Assembly (NCBI GenBank): GCA_032622095.1
Contig: CP136061.1
Span: forward strand, 13,283,287-13,347,286
Length of the DNA: 64,000 nucleotides
Direction: 5' to 3'
Origin: Siphonodentalium dalli
Lineage: Eukaryota > Mollusca > Scaphopoda > Gadilida > Siphonodentaliidae
The position numbers and the translations under genes are program-made. The notes beneath the pieces were generated by a model. The model searched no databases. It was not told the origin of the DNA and saw only the letters and a program-made list of their open reading frames with translations. This document shows, one piece after another, positions 29,408 through 40,584 of this stretch. The stretch's first letter is position 1; the number at the start of each line of letters is the position of its first letter.

Positions 29408-29684
29408 AAATTTGTTTGAACAAAAATAGTTGGCCAAAAACAAAAGATATTACACGCAAATAATTTAAAAACATTCGACATTTAATAGTCGGCCGAGATT
29501 TGGGTAAGAGACCGAAAACTCATTATAAATTTGTGACATTTTTTAAAACTTTTTTTTTTGAAAAATTTGGAAAAAATTTTGGGTTTTGAATTTTTTTTTG
29601 GGAATATTTTAGTACAACCAATTTTACCCCCAAAAAATCTATTTTTAGATGTGGGGGTAACGAGCCTCCCATACTACTCATGAT

Positions 29685-30922
29685 GACAAACTTAGCTTAG
29701 TTATAACGACTAAGACAAACAAATAGTCACAATGACTAATGACTAAATTGGTTAGACAAGCGACTAATTACCAATTACACCACAATCGAGTTAGTCACAA
29801 TGACCAGGATTGTGTCATAATGGCTATCTTTTCTGAGTCACTGGAATGTGAACATGTAATTTGGTGAAATTTGAATACTCAACCAGATGGTATGTTATCC
29901 AGAATAAGAGACATAATTGAAAGCAGGACGAACTTTCAATCCATACTCTAAAACACTATAAAGTATTTAAAACGAGGACCGAGGTATAACAATAGTTTAC
30001 GGTACAGGTTCATTTTTCCGAGATGTCTGTGGTGTCCTAGAATAGGAACCTTTTAATGGCTTTTATTACGCCACAAGGTGGTGTAAGTTGTTTTACAGTT
30101 TTTCATATCGCCTGTATCACTGTAGGAAAATTATGTTTTGTACCCTGGCTCAATCGTACCGATATGCTCCGTTGGTTCAGAGTGCCGGGATGAATATAAT
30201 AATTGTGTTTATCACAGAATGCGTTAACTGCCAAACTCCATTAAACGCCCTCTACACTATCGCTCCGAAACGATGAGATACCTCTGTCTGGAGTTTGGTT
30301 AACTGCTTCGCCTTTGGCTTTGAAAAGCAGACGAAATTCATAAACGATGTGTACATCTGTTAGAAATTTCGTCGGCTTTTCAAAGAGACATGTAGGCTAT
30401 TTGGCCATGCGTTTGTCACAAGACAACAGACCTGTTTCTTGCGTGCATGCATAATTCGTGTTTTATTGATAGTAATGATGAAAAGAGTAACGACTTGTAT
30501 TAATCGAATAATAAAAATGAAGTTAGTTTGCCGTATCGTAATCAGGATGGACTTTATTTTACCTACGGACTGTTCATTCTTGAAAGTGCAGCCTACTCGT
30601 ATAGTAAAACTGGGAACTATGCTTGATTCATATCAAGGCGACGTCCAGTCGCGGGATGTTGGCCAGTGTACGTGCCGATGCCACGGGCGTATATACACTG
30701 GCGATGGCGGTGTTGTTGACGGGGTGTCAGGCGTGCAAATGTAGAGTGACATATTAGCATTAAGTTTTACTATTATAAAAATAAATTGAGTTCGTGTGTC
30801 TGTCAGGAAAAAGGCGACAAAACCGTTTAACGACTGAACCCCTCTGAAAATGTGTACATGGGGTCATAGCATGCACGTAACCCGGGGACTAATGGCGCTA
30901 ATAATGTTTATAACTTTTGCTA
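29685..30922. other. Gene-free stretch
   Basis: No gene is recognised. A pair of sequences around 30300-30390 (GCTTTTCAAAGAGACATG and GCTTTGAAAAGCAGACGAAA) form a loose inverted repeat. The open frame at 30439-30744 shows no domain and no homology I recognise. Confidence 0.45.
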
Positions 30923-33733
30923 TCTATATCTATATTAATGCGAATGTCTGTCTGTCTGTGTTCTATAGAAATTCACAGGGGACCATCTAGATGATGCCAA
31001 AGGGGTCTACTATAGGAGTAGATTTTTACGAGAAAGATAATGGTCGGGGTTAGAATTTTCTAAAGTGACGCCGTTGTTGTCGGGGTCAGAAAAGGGGGAG
31101 GGCAGAAAAAAAAATTGTCGCCGATTGTCACCAAACTTATATATAATCATCCCCATAATATGAGGAATCTAATGGCGTGGTTTAAATATGGCAAAAGTCG
31201 CGCCGTTCGCGTCAGGGGTGCCCGGAAGGGGGGGGGGGGGCAGATTTTTTTTTCTGTCGCCGATTGCCACGAAACTTACATATAATCATCCCCATGATAT
31301 GAAGAATCCAGCGATGTGGTTTAAATATGTCAAAAGTGGTATCGTTTGAGACAGGGATGAACGGAAGGGGAGAGGGGCACCAAAATTGATAAAACTTATT
31401 TTAGCGCCGATTTCCACCAAATTGATATATATTCTTCTTCATGATACAAGGAATCTAATTGTGCGATTTAACAACGCCAAATTGTTGTTTTTGAATGAGA
31501 GATTGGGAGGGGGTGGGCACTAAATTTGATAATAGGTCGCCGATTGCCACCACACTTATACAAAATCATCCCCATGGTCTGAGGAGTCTAATGGTGTGGC
31601 TTTTATCTGTCAAATGCGGCCTCATTCGAGCCAGGGTTGCATTGAAAATTGATGCACAATTTTTTTAGCGCCAATTTCCACCAAATTGATACACGTTCTT
31701 ATCCATGATACTAGGAATCTAATATCGTGATTTAAAGACGCCATAGTGGTGCTGTTTGGGTGAGAGATGGAGAGGGGAGGGATTGGCACCAAATTTGATA
31801 AAAAAAATAATTGTTTAGTCGCCGATTATCACCAAACTTATAAACAATCATCTCCATGATATCAGAAGTGTAATCGTGTGGTTTAAGGATGTCACAAGTG
31901 GGGCCATTCGAGTCAGTGGTGTATAGAGCTGAGAGGGACACAAAAAAATATATCTATATGTTTAGTGCCGATTTCTACCAGATTGATACATATTCTTCTC
32001 CGTGATACGAGGAATCTTATCGTGTGGTTTAGATACACCAAATTGGTGCCCTGTGGGTGAGAGATATGGGGACCTTAAATTTGATACGAATTTGTATACT
32101 CGCCAATTTTCACCAATTTCATATATATGCATCTCTAATCTCTAATGAGTCTTAGTGTGTGCAGCTTGAGTCCGAAATAGGGACGGGAGGGTCACCAACA
32201 TTGATACAAAATATTTTTAGTACCAATTACCATCAAATTCAGACACGTTCTTCTCAAATGATACAAGAAATAAAATCGTGCTGTCTGTCTGTCTTTTTTT
32301 CTGTCTGTGTGCGTTCTATATATAACTTCACGCGATACAATCGAGATGGCACCAAGGCGTTCTAAGAGGGGTAACTTTTTACAAGGAAGATAATGGTGCG
32401 GGTTAAAAGTTTCTAAAATGACGCTGTTGGTGGGAGGGAAAATTAAAAAAATATGGTGAAATAGTTTTGTCGCTGATTTCCACCAAACGAATACATAATC
32501 ACCTTCGCAATATGGCGTTGTTCGAGTCAGCGTTGCATCAACAATTGATTTAATAAACCAAATTCCACCAAATTCATACACGTTTTTCTCTAATGATATA
32601 CCATGAATTAAATCACATTTGGTGTCGTTTGCGTCACGGATGGCGAGCGGATATGCACTATCATTGATAAGATTGCTATTCGCCGATATCCACATATAAG
32701 TTATATACAGTCACCAGGCCATCTCCATATCATTTTAAGTAGTTGGGCATTCACATTTCACAATCCCGACATATGGTGACCCACATAAGTCACTTGTATC
32801 TTCTTAACAGTCATATTTATATGGGAATGACAATCAAGTCATTCACACAATGAGCTAGCAAAAAGAGATAACTAGAAGAAGCATTAAACGTATATTTATC
32901 ATTCTATTGAAGAGATACATATATTCGTGCAAACTGAGAGACCTCGAACCGTCAGAGGATTGCATATATATAATAATTTTTTTTAGTCTGTTCCATTCAA
33001 TACAGTTTCCACAAAAAGTTACAATTTGTCAAGAGATATGGAAGGCCTGTTCAAAAATAGTGGTCACAGTGTGCAGTCAAATATAGTTTCTTCTGATATA
33101 CAAGAAAATGCAGTTAGTAGCACAAGACTTTTCAGGATCCTACCAATACTGACATCTGACAAGGGTTTTAGGTACAGACTCATCGACTGACAGAAACAAC
33201 TCAAAATCTCGCTCTGTGCCTGGCACATGTAGCTGATATATATGCGCAGCAACATTTCGTTTAAACTAAGAATATTTAGCCAATATATAGCACCATGAAC
33301 AGAGGAGCACCTGGAAATTTCTTTGAAACATCTGTATCTTCATTGAGATATGATAGCCAGGTGTCCTCGAGATCTTAGTCCAACCCACTAGATTGATTGA
33401 TACATCTCAATATGTAAAACCCAATTATCATATTTTATCGAACTAATGTGTTTATGATGTTCATGTATCATATTATAACGTCTAATGTATACGCAGTTGT
33501 AAATAAATAAATACTTCATTATTGGTGGAACGGATTAATCGCGATAAACAGAATGACAATTGACAAGGTGAGCCACTACTTATATTCCATGACTGTAATA
33601 ATCATGTTTTGTGATGCTATTTGAATATACGATTTATGAGAAAACGTATAACACTTTGAGCAAGAGCATTCTCTATTCCCAACAAATATCCGCAGCATAC
33701 ATTAACCTGGGCAACGCCGGGTAACCCTGCTAG
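30923..33733. mobile_element. Helitron-like element carrying a tandem array of about 165 bp
   Basis: It starts TCTATATCTATATTAATGCG, then ATGTCTGTCTGTCTG, and ends GGGTAACCCTGCTAG|T at 33730-33733. This is the TC...CTAG-T layout with GC-rich 3' end that Helitron-type elements show. From about 31080 to 32480 a degenerate unit of roughly 165 bp repeats, with recurring CGCCGATTGCCACCAAACTT and GGGGTGGGCACC phrases. A second partial copy of the 5' region starts near 32281. There is no Rep/helicase gene, so it is non-autonomous. The class is inferred from termini only. Confidence 0.5.
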
Positions 33734-33734
33734 T

Positions 33735-34620
33735 AAAGTATATAGGCGATCAAACGGACGGGCATGCAGATCAGCAGATGTTTTAAAAAATTATCATTTT
33801 TTTTTAAATTTGGGAATATATTTTTAAAACTTGTTTTGCTTTATTCTATTTTATGGATGTTAGTTTTGAAGACTATTATACTATTTAAGGAAGGGGCAGT
33901 CCTGTCAACACATTTGGTATTTTGAAAAAATAGTGATTTTGAAGCCATTTTCACGAAGCTTGGTATTATTTCTTTAAAATGGGGAATGTGACCCTAAAAA
34001 TAATATAATAACAAAAATCCCAGACCCATGTGTCTTATATATATGTACTTTTAGTATTATGACCAATTTGTGCCAGGGGCCGGTGGTTGTACTATTCAAG
34101 TGTGTTTCCGAATACGTTGATCAAATAAATAGGATTATCATTATTTGTGGCCGAGGCATGAGAAGCTACATAATTTTATATGTAATTGCCACTGGTGTAA
34201 TATGTTCTTGTCCAATGGGGGATTGCATTATGGGTAATTAGGTAGTGTCGTAACTGACTCAATCGTACCGATAGAGTCACGTACATTACTTTCCTTTGAA
34301 ATTTCAACACGCGTCTCAGTCATTACATACCCCACAGCAGAGTCATGTGTTGGGTTCTCTTCGCTTTCACATTTGGAATCGCCGCCATTACTTTCCTTTG
34401 CAATTTCATCACGCGCTTCAGTCAATGCATATCCCAAGAGACTCTGTCCTTTCTGGCCTGGTTACTAGGCTAGTAATTAGATCGATGTAAAAGTAAAAAT
34501 GGGTCGCTTTAAAAGCTGTAGTCTTACCCCGCTGAATAAAATTGTCCGACACAGATTAGCACATATGCTGATATTGATAATACCACACCCTTTGGAAAGC
34601 ATATGCGATCGTGTGGTAAT
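33735..34620. other. Gene-free stretch
   Basis: Nothing is recognised beyond AT-rich sequence and two similar phrases TTACTTTCCTTTG(A/C)AATTTC at about 34287 and 34389, part of a diverged direct repeat of roughly 100 bp. Confidence 0.4.
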
Positions 34621-35180
34621 CAAAGATGGATTTCGACGAAATTTGACACTTAGAGGTACTTGTGTCCGGGGAGTGTTTGGACGGGTCAAATCGTGACCCC
34701 GACCTCACCTGACAATTGACAAGGTCAAATTGGGTAAAACGGGCGGATTTCGACGAAATTTGATACATATGGCTACTTTTATCAGGGGAGTGTTTTGGAC
34801 GGGTCAAATTGTGACCCCGGCGTGACCTTGACCTTCAATATGGCCAATCAAAGATCAAATCAGGTAAGACGGATTGATTTCGACGAAATTTGATACATAG
34901 GGGTACTTTTGTCAGGGGGTGTTTTGGACGGGTCAAATCGTGACCCCGACCTGACCTTGACCTTCGAAATGGTCAATTCAAGGTCAAATCGGGTAAAACG
35001 GACTGATTTCGACGAAATTTGATACCTAGGGATACTTTTTCCGGGGAGTGTTTTGAACGGGTCAAATCATGACCCCGACCTGACCTTGACTTTCAAAATA
35101 GTCAATTCAAGGTCAAATCGCGCCTTTCGTCGGAAATCAGATGGGAAACAGCCCGGACGAAGTCGGGCCCACCAGCTAGT
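34621..35180. repeat. Tandem repeat of about 125 bp ending in a Helitron-like terminus
   Basis: Four diverged copies of a unit with GATTTCGACGAAATTTGA, GGGGAGTGTTTTGGACGGGT and GTGACCCCGACCTGACC run from about 34621 to 35110. After them, the hairpin CCCGGACGAAGTCGGG (35152-35167) and CCACCAGCTAGT (ends 35180) look like a Helitron 3' end. The 5' end is not identified. Confidence 0.55.
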
Positions 35181-35689
35181 GTAATAAAAAAGACAGCTTG
35201 AAGAATGTAATGTATAACACGAGAAACGGGGAAAACTTGATATATGGAAGTATCCAAATTTCCCACATGGGATTTGAAAGCTAGTTTATATCATATTATT
35301 ATAATTTCTATTTATGGCTAATAATATGATCTTGGTGGCATTACCATTTCTGACTATGTTTTTCTTGTCTAAATAGTGTAGATTTGGCGTGGGGTGCATT
35401 TCTGATATATATGCCATTATATCCTCCCATCACATTATTTCAATTATAGATACAATAGAACTGCGGTGCAATGGAAATTGAATATTTAGCAATGAATATT
35501 AAGCATAATTTAAGGTAGTGTTGCAATTAGAGTTATTATTGGTGTAATTTAGTCTCGATGACTAATATCATAGTTAGCCGTAGTGACTTGCTGAAAGGTG
35601 TGGGTTAGTCAAAGTGACTCCAAGTGCTTGTTACTAAGCCTAAGTTAGGCTGACGGGGTCACTCTCGCCGCAAAACAAAAAGTGCATTG

Positions 35690-36110
35690 ATGAGTAGTTA
35701 TCTCATAGGAAATGCTCAGATAACAAGTTTAACCATTTCTATACTGAAGCATCATTGATGAGTAGTTATCCCATAGGAATTGTTCAGATAATAAGTTTAA
35801 CCCTTTCTATACTAAAGCATCATTGATGAGTAGTTATCCCATAGGAAATGTTCAGATAATAAATTTAACCATTTCTATACTAAAGCATCATTGATGAGTA
35901 GTTATACCATAGGAAATGTTCAGATAATAAGTTTAACCCTTTCTATACTAAAGCATCATTGATGAGTGTTATCCCATATGAAATGTTGAGATAATAAGTT
36001 TAACCCTATCTATACTAAAGCATCATTGATGAGTAGTTCCCATAGGTAATTCTCGGATAATAAGTTTAACCCTTTCTTTACTAAAACATGATTGGGAGAA
36101 TCCATTTAGT
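35690..36110. repeat. Tandem repeat of about 68 bp, roughly six copies
   Basis: Copies of a unit containing CATTGATGAGTAGTTATCCC and GTTTAACCCTTTCTATACTA run head to tail with a few small deletions in the later ones. No coding role. Confidence 0.85.
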
Positions 36111-36115
36111 TTAGA

Positions 36116-37480
36116 AAGGGTTAATCATTCTACTGAAACATTCTACTGTATATGTAATGCTGCACCAGCGCAGCCTTGGATTAAATGTGAATAGCTGACC
36201 CGGACATGGAATACTTGGGTAATAGAGTCCAATTTAAATTGACAATGCTAATGTATCAAATTATACCAACAACGCAGCCATCAAGATAAGCCACATCACT
36301 GCTGACCCATTAATATCATTATATAGCAGAGCTGTCAACTAATCACTGGCATTGTTTATGCTGAACCTTGGCGTCGCTATTAAACCTATAACATTTATAA
36401 TGACATCAGACCATATGTAGAGTGATATACGGTACTCAGCTGTGCAATGCAGCAAAGATTTTCTAGTCTACTGTTAATAGCATGACATGTGTATTGTTGA
36501 GACATTAAAAAATAGAATAAATACCATAGCTTTCTTTATCTGCACATTGGCATAAGAGACATCAGAAAATGATATAGCCACATTAATAGCTAAGTAGTCC
36601 AAAGGCATGGGATATAATTGGTGAATTGGGTTTAATACTGCTCCAAACGAATTTACCAGTACGTAACACAACATTTTGGACCGATTTCAACCAAATTTGG
36701 TGTGATGACTCGGGGTACCCTTGGCGGAGTTATAATCGTTAGTATTTTGAATTTTGTTAACTTTAAAAAATGTTTATTTTTAAATTGAGCAAGAAGTTCA
36801 ATCTAAATTAAATTAAAAACAAAACTGTTTTTTTTAATTATTTAACAAAAAATAAAAATATTTTACATATTTTTTTTTTCTTTATTTATTTTATTTCTGT
36901 TAAATTGAGCAAGGAATTAAATGTAAAAAAAAATTTGTTCAGAGTAAATATTTTTCGACAAAGGGCCATAACTCAGTTAAAATAGTCCGATAAAACCCAT
37001 ATTCGAAATCGATATGTCTATTGGGATAAGAAATTCATATACAAAATTTGGTTCCGATCAGATTGAAAATATTTGAATTATCACACCATGCGTAAAGTGT
37101 CTACGGACGGACAGACAGTCGGACAGACAGACGGACATACAGACAGACAGACGGACGGACGAATGATGAGTGGTAAATCCGAACGTCGACAATATGTTTA
37201 CCATACTATGGTATGGGTAAACATGAAAAGGACGAAAAGAACCTGGATGTGTGTGCATCTTTGTTTTCTCAGTAAACAGTCCATGACCTTCGGTACTTTT
37301 ACGGAGACCGACGGGGATTGCCGAATGTGTCAGAAATCAGGGTGCGCGCACCTGATTCACGAATTGTCCAATCAAACGCCGACTTGATGTTGTGACCTAA
37401 TTTCTGATTCATTTCCTATTTTCGTGTCTTGTTTTGAAAACAATATTTGTTCAGCAGTTTATTTTAAATTTCTGTTCCAG
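36116..37480. other. Upstream region of IMPDH, no gene recognised
   Basis: It contains AT-rich sequence, an AGGGCCATAACTC-type dispersed repeat near 36960 and a GACGGACAGACAG microsatellite at about 37105-37163. A pyrimidine tract TTTCTGTTCCAG ends at 37480 directly before the IMPDH start, so a 5' untranslated exon may lie further upstream. No promoter can be placed. Confidence 0.45.
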
Positions 37481-37579
37481 CATGGCGGAGTATTTGATCA
37501 CAGGTGGGACAGGTTATGTCCCCGACGATGGTTTGACCGGCGCGCAAATGTTTCAGCCAGGAGATGGGCTTACATACAA
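37481..37579 (+). CDS. impdh: IMPDH coding exon 1
   Basis: ATG at 37482. It encodes [20 protein letters not shown] and on to DGLTY, matching the N-terminus of animal IMPDH residue for residue in length (33 residues with the split codon). The exon ends TACAA before the donor GTTAGT and leaves two bases, completed to Asn by the first T of exon 2. The upstream sequence looks like an acceptor (TTCCAG|C), so the exon probably begins at 37481. IMPDH converts IMP to XMP with NAD+, the rate-limiting step of guanine nucleotide synthesis, in the cytosol as tetramers or octamers. Confidence 0.93.
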
Positions 37580-40535
37580 GTTAGTAAACAATTTGCTGCT
37601 CTCTTGTTGAGCACGTTGTCTTTCGGTGGGGGGGGGGGGGGGGGGGGTCTGGCTTTGCACTGCAATAAATAGTCTGCATTGCAGTATTTTTGGGAAGTCA
37701 ACCAGTGCAGGAACGTTCCTGAAGAAACACCACTGTCATCGTGTCAGGAACATCCGTAATTCAACTGTTTATATACTGACTGTATGTAGTCACATTTTTC
37801 TATCAGGTCAGGAAAATCTCAAAAATTCACATAACAATATTAACATGTATGCAAATACAGCAGTAAAATTTACATGTTTTACATGACTCAAACGTATAGT
37901 TATTATCCCCCCCGACTTGAAGTCGGCGGGTATATAGTCGACGTCTCCGTCCGTCCGTCCATCCGTACAAACATTTTGCATTATTGTTTCAGCAACCGCT
38001 GTGCAGATTTAAATAGCTGATATTTGGTATGGTGATAGAGCAGCATGGGGGAACAGCTACATGCATAGCGCGGGTTTCGGCCACCTATTTTCACCAGAGT
38101 TATGGCCCTTTTTTTACTTAGAAAATTCAATTTTTCTCTTGTTTTTTTTTGGTTTCCAGATGATAGCTTGAGCTTTGGTGGTACGATTGCTAATTCCGTA
38201 TATATGAAAATACATGTCAAGTGCGAATTTGGGTATGATCTGATGATTTTTGCCAGAGTTATGGCCCTTTTTTTAACATAGAAAATTTGGATTTTCGCTT
38301 GTTTTTGGGTTTCCGGATCGCTTGTTTTGGGGTTTTTAGTCAACATTTCTGTACAAACTTCTTTTGGAATGGTCATATAGACCTCCTCGGATATCCGCAG
38401 TTTCGTCCATGCTTAATCCGAATTGCTACGGCCGGGGGCAAATGCCACGCGAGTGTACCTCTTGTTTTAACTGTGGGTTGAATGACTTCAATTTGGTACC
38501 GGTATTCCATGTGATATGTATAGCCATGCAAGTGGCGAATCCAACATCCTGAGATGTGAGCCCCGGGCTATTTTTCGCCATGCATAGCAAACAATTTCTG
38601 CGACATTTTGTATCGGAGTGTCAGAAAATATCTCGCTCGGCACCAAGTTTTGGGCGCCCGAAGTTTCAACACTGAATAGGCAGGCGCCAAGTTTTGTGCA
38701 CCTGAAGTTTCAACACTGAATATTTCTATCAAAAATAAATATAGCAATTCTAAAAGTGGAGTCAAAATTTAGACACTTCCATCTACCGTATATGTAAAGA
38801 ATAAATGAATGATATTAAACATGAGTCGATTACAGTGCACTCTTGGTTATACAATAATGAATGTAGTCCGATCAACGCTCGGACTATAAAATGCACTGGC
38901 GGCAGTATCATCGTAAAGAGATTATCTAAAGGCACATACTAGTACGCCATACTACTATGGTATACATGTACCGTATACATAGTATATTTTCGAATTATTA
39001 TAGAAATACATTGCTGGTTAGTTTCCAATGGTATAAATGCATTGCATTTAAAATTGGTTATATCTTCTAATTGGAACAAATGTGTGATAATAAGACATCT
39101 TTAGGTCACGACAAATACGCATCTGCCATTGCTTAATAAAAAACATCAGTTTCCATGTGTCGTTACGGTTATCGTCATTAGTCAGTTGAATCTTGATTGA
39201 CTGAACATATATTTATTCATAACCCAAACATTTACACAATAGATATCAATCTACATACAATATTTTAATTAACATTATTGCTGTAACCAGAATGTAGATG
39301 AATAGGGGATTGGAATACTAGTTAATCAGTCCGGTGTCAGATATTTTTTGGTGAAAAATTCTGTTTATACCTAATAAAACGAGTACATGGTTGGAGTGTG
39401 ATCGGACCACCCATTTGTATTGTATTGATGACTTATTTTGCTGGTGTATCATGAAGCTCCCCGAGAGCTTTCCGATGAATGGCAACAAGCCATATTTCCA
39501 ACTAAATCCGGAAAAATTACTCATAGTACTGATGTGGTTAAGGGGTCGATTACTTAGGGCATTACTGTATTTAACAGCAAGAGTGGCTTGGTCACATCAC
39601 GACTCACAGGGGTCTGCTTTTTTGTTGTTGAAAAAATAAGCCTAAAATAGGGGCTTTGTGGTGAGTTCTGATGCATGTGAAAGGTAAGAAATGAATCAAT
39701 GGCTCAATAATCTCACACATGCATTATGCTGAAAAAACCAGCCACTGATGTGTAGTTTAATGTTAATTTTATTGTTATGGTCACAGTGCTCACTGTGACA
39801 GAAATGGAATACCACGTAAAGACCACATCAGCAAGTTAGGTTCCCATTATATTTTAAAGTTTTGTATGTTACAATCTCGCATTTATTGATCTGACCACTT
39901 GGAAACAAAACATTTTCTAGATTTATGGTGGTAAATTTCACCGAGCACCAACATATTGATCATAAGTACTAAAATGCCTATTAAATAAATCTGTTACTTT
40001 ATGTGAACCTGAAAAAGGGTAGAAAATTCATTTGTTGTGTAAACAAGTCATTTATATTTGAAACAGAAAGCATTTCTAACCAAAGTTCTATATAGTGGGG
40101 TGTCCCCAGTGTTGTGTTTTGCTTATTACATACATGTACTATTAACATTTCGTTTGTTTTACATAACACAGTACTAATTTGACAATAACTTGAAATTTAC
40201 GCGATATTTATGAATGATATAACAATAAAGTTTGTTTATATTCTTTCTTTTTTGGAAGTTTTAACGGATGTGACTAATTTAACAGAAATACCCACCGCTA
40301 ACGCTTAACGTATGTTTAATCTTTAATTTTTTCTTAACATTTTCTCACAATTTTGGCTAAATGAAATTTTGTTGTGGTCAATTTAAAAACACTTGGGCCA
40401 AATTAAATCCTCATTTCTGGGCTCACAATGAATGACTAAAAATGATATGGACCATATTTTTTTCTCAGTCCGTTAGCTGTAACAAAATTATTCTTTAGAC
40501 ATTATAATTTATCATTGTTTTTTTTGTCTTTTCAG
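37580..40535 (+). other. IMPDH intron 1 with dispersed repeats
   Basis: Contents: a poly-G run (about 37627-37647); a dispersed repeat at about 37905-38465 that starts with the inverted pair CCGACTTGAAGTCGG and contains AGTTATGGCCCTTTTTTT twice; and an imperfect direct duplication around CCAAGTTTTG...GTTTCAACACTGAATA at about 38640-38725. No other gene recognised. The intron ends TTTTTTTTGTCTTTTCAG at 40535. Confidence 0.7.
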
Positions 40536-40584
40536 TGATTTTCTTATACTTCCTGGTTTTATTGATTTTGATTCGAAAGAAGTG
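40536..40584 (+). CDS. impdh: IMPDH coding exon 2 (49 nt)
   Basis: The exon is preceded by a strong acceptor tract ending TTTTCAG. It completes Asn33 and encodes DFLILPGFIDFDSKEV, the conserved entry to the catalytic barrel. It ends GAAGTG before the donor GTAAGT (phase 0). The last exon bases plus the donor and following intron bases form the unit of the adjoining 39-bp array, so this exon's own donor is followed by some 150 identical copies. Continuing past the true donor reads GTA AGT TAA, an immediate stop. Confidence 0.93.

Larger units (their letters stand above)
26384..29678. mobile_element. Complete mini-Polinton, 3.3 kb, with 6-bp target duplication
   Basis: Inverted terminal repeats begin AGTAGTATGGGAGGCTCG at 26384 and end with its complement at 29678; arms reach about 26602 and 29408. 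The flanking hexamer CATGAT is identical on both sides (26378-26383 and 29679-29684). AG...CT ends and a 6-bp duplication are diagnostic of Polinton integration. It carries three likely genes but no polymerase, integrase, ATPase, protease or capsid gene, so it must depend on a helper. The ends resemble those proposed for the large element (AGTAGTA). Confidence 0.85.

Noticed and set aside
30439-30744. 101-residue open frame as a gene
   Set aside because: No recognisable domain, promoter or polyadenylation signal that fits, and it lies in repeat-rich sequence.
35690-36110. CRISPR-like array
   Set aside because: Copies are contiguous 68-bp units without unique spacers, in an animal genome; an ordinary minisatellite.
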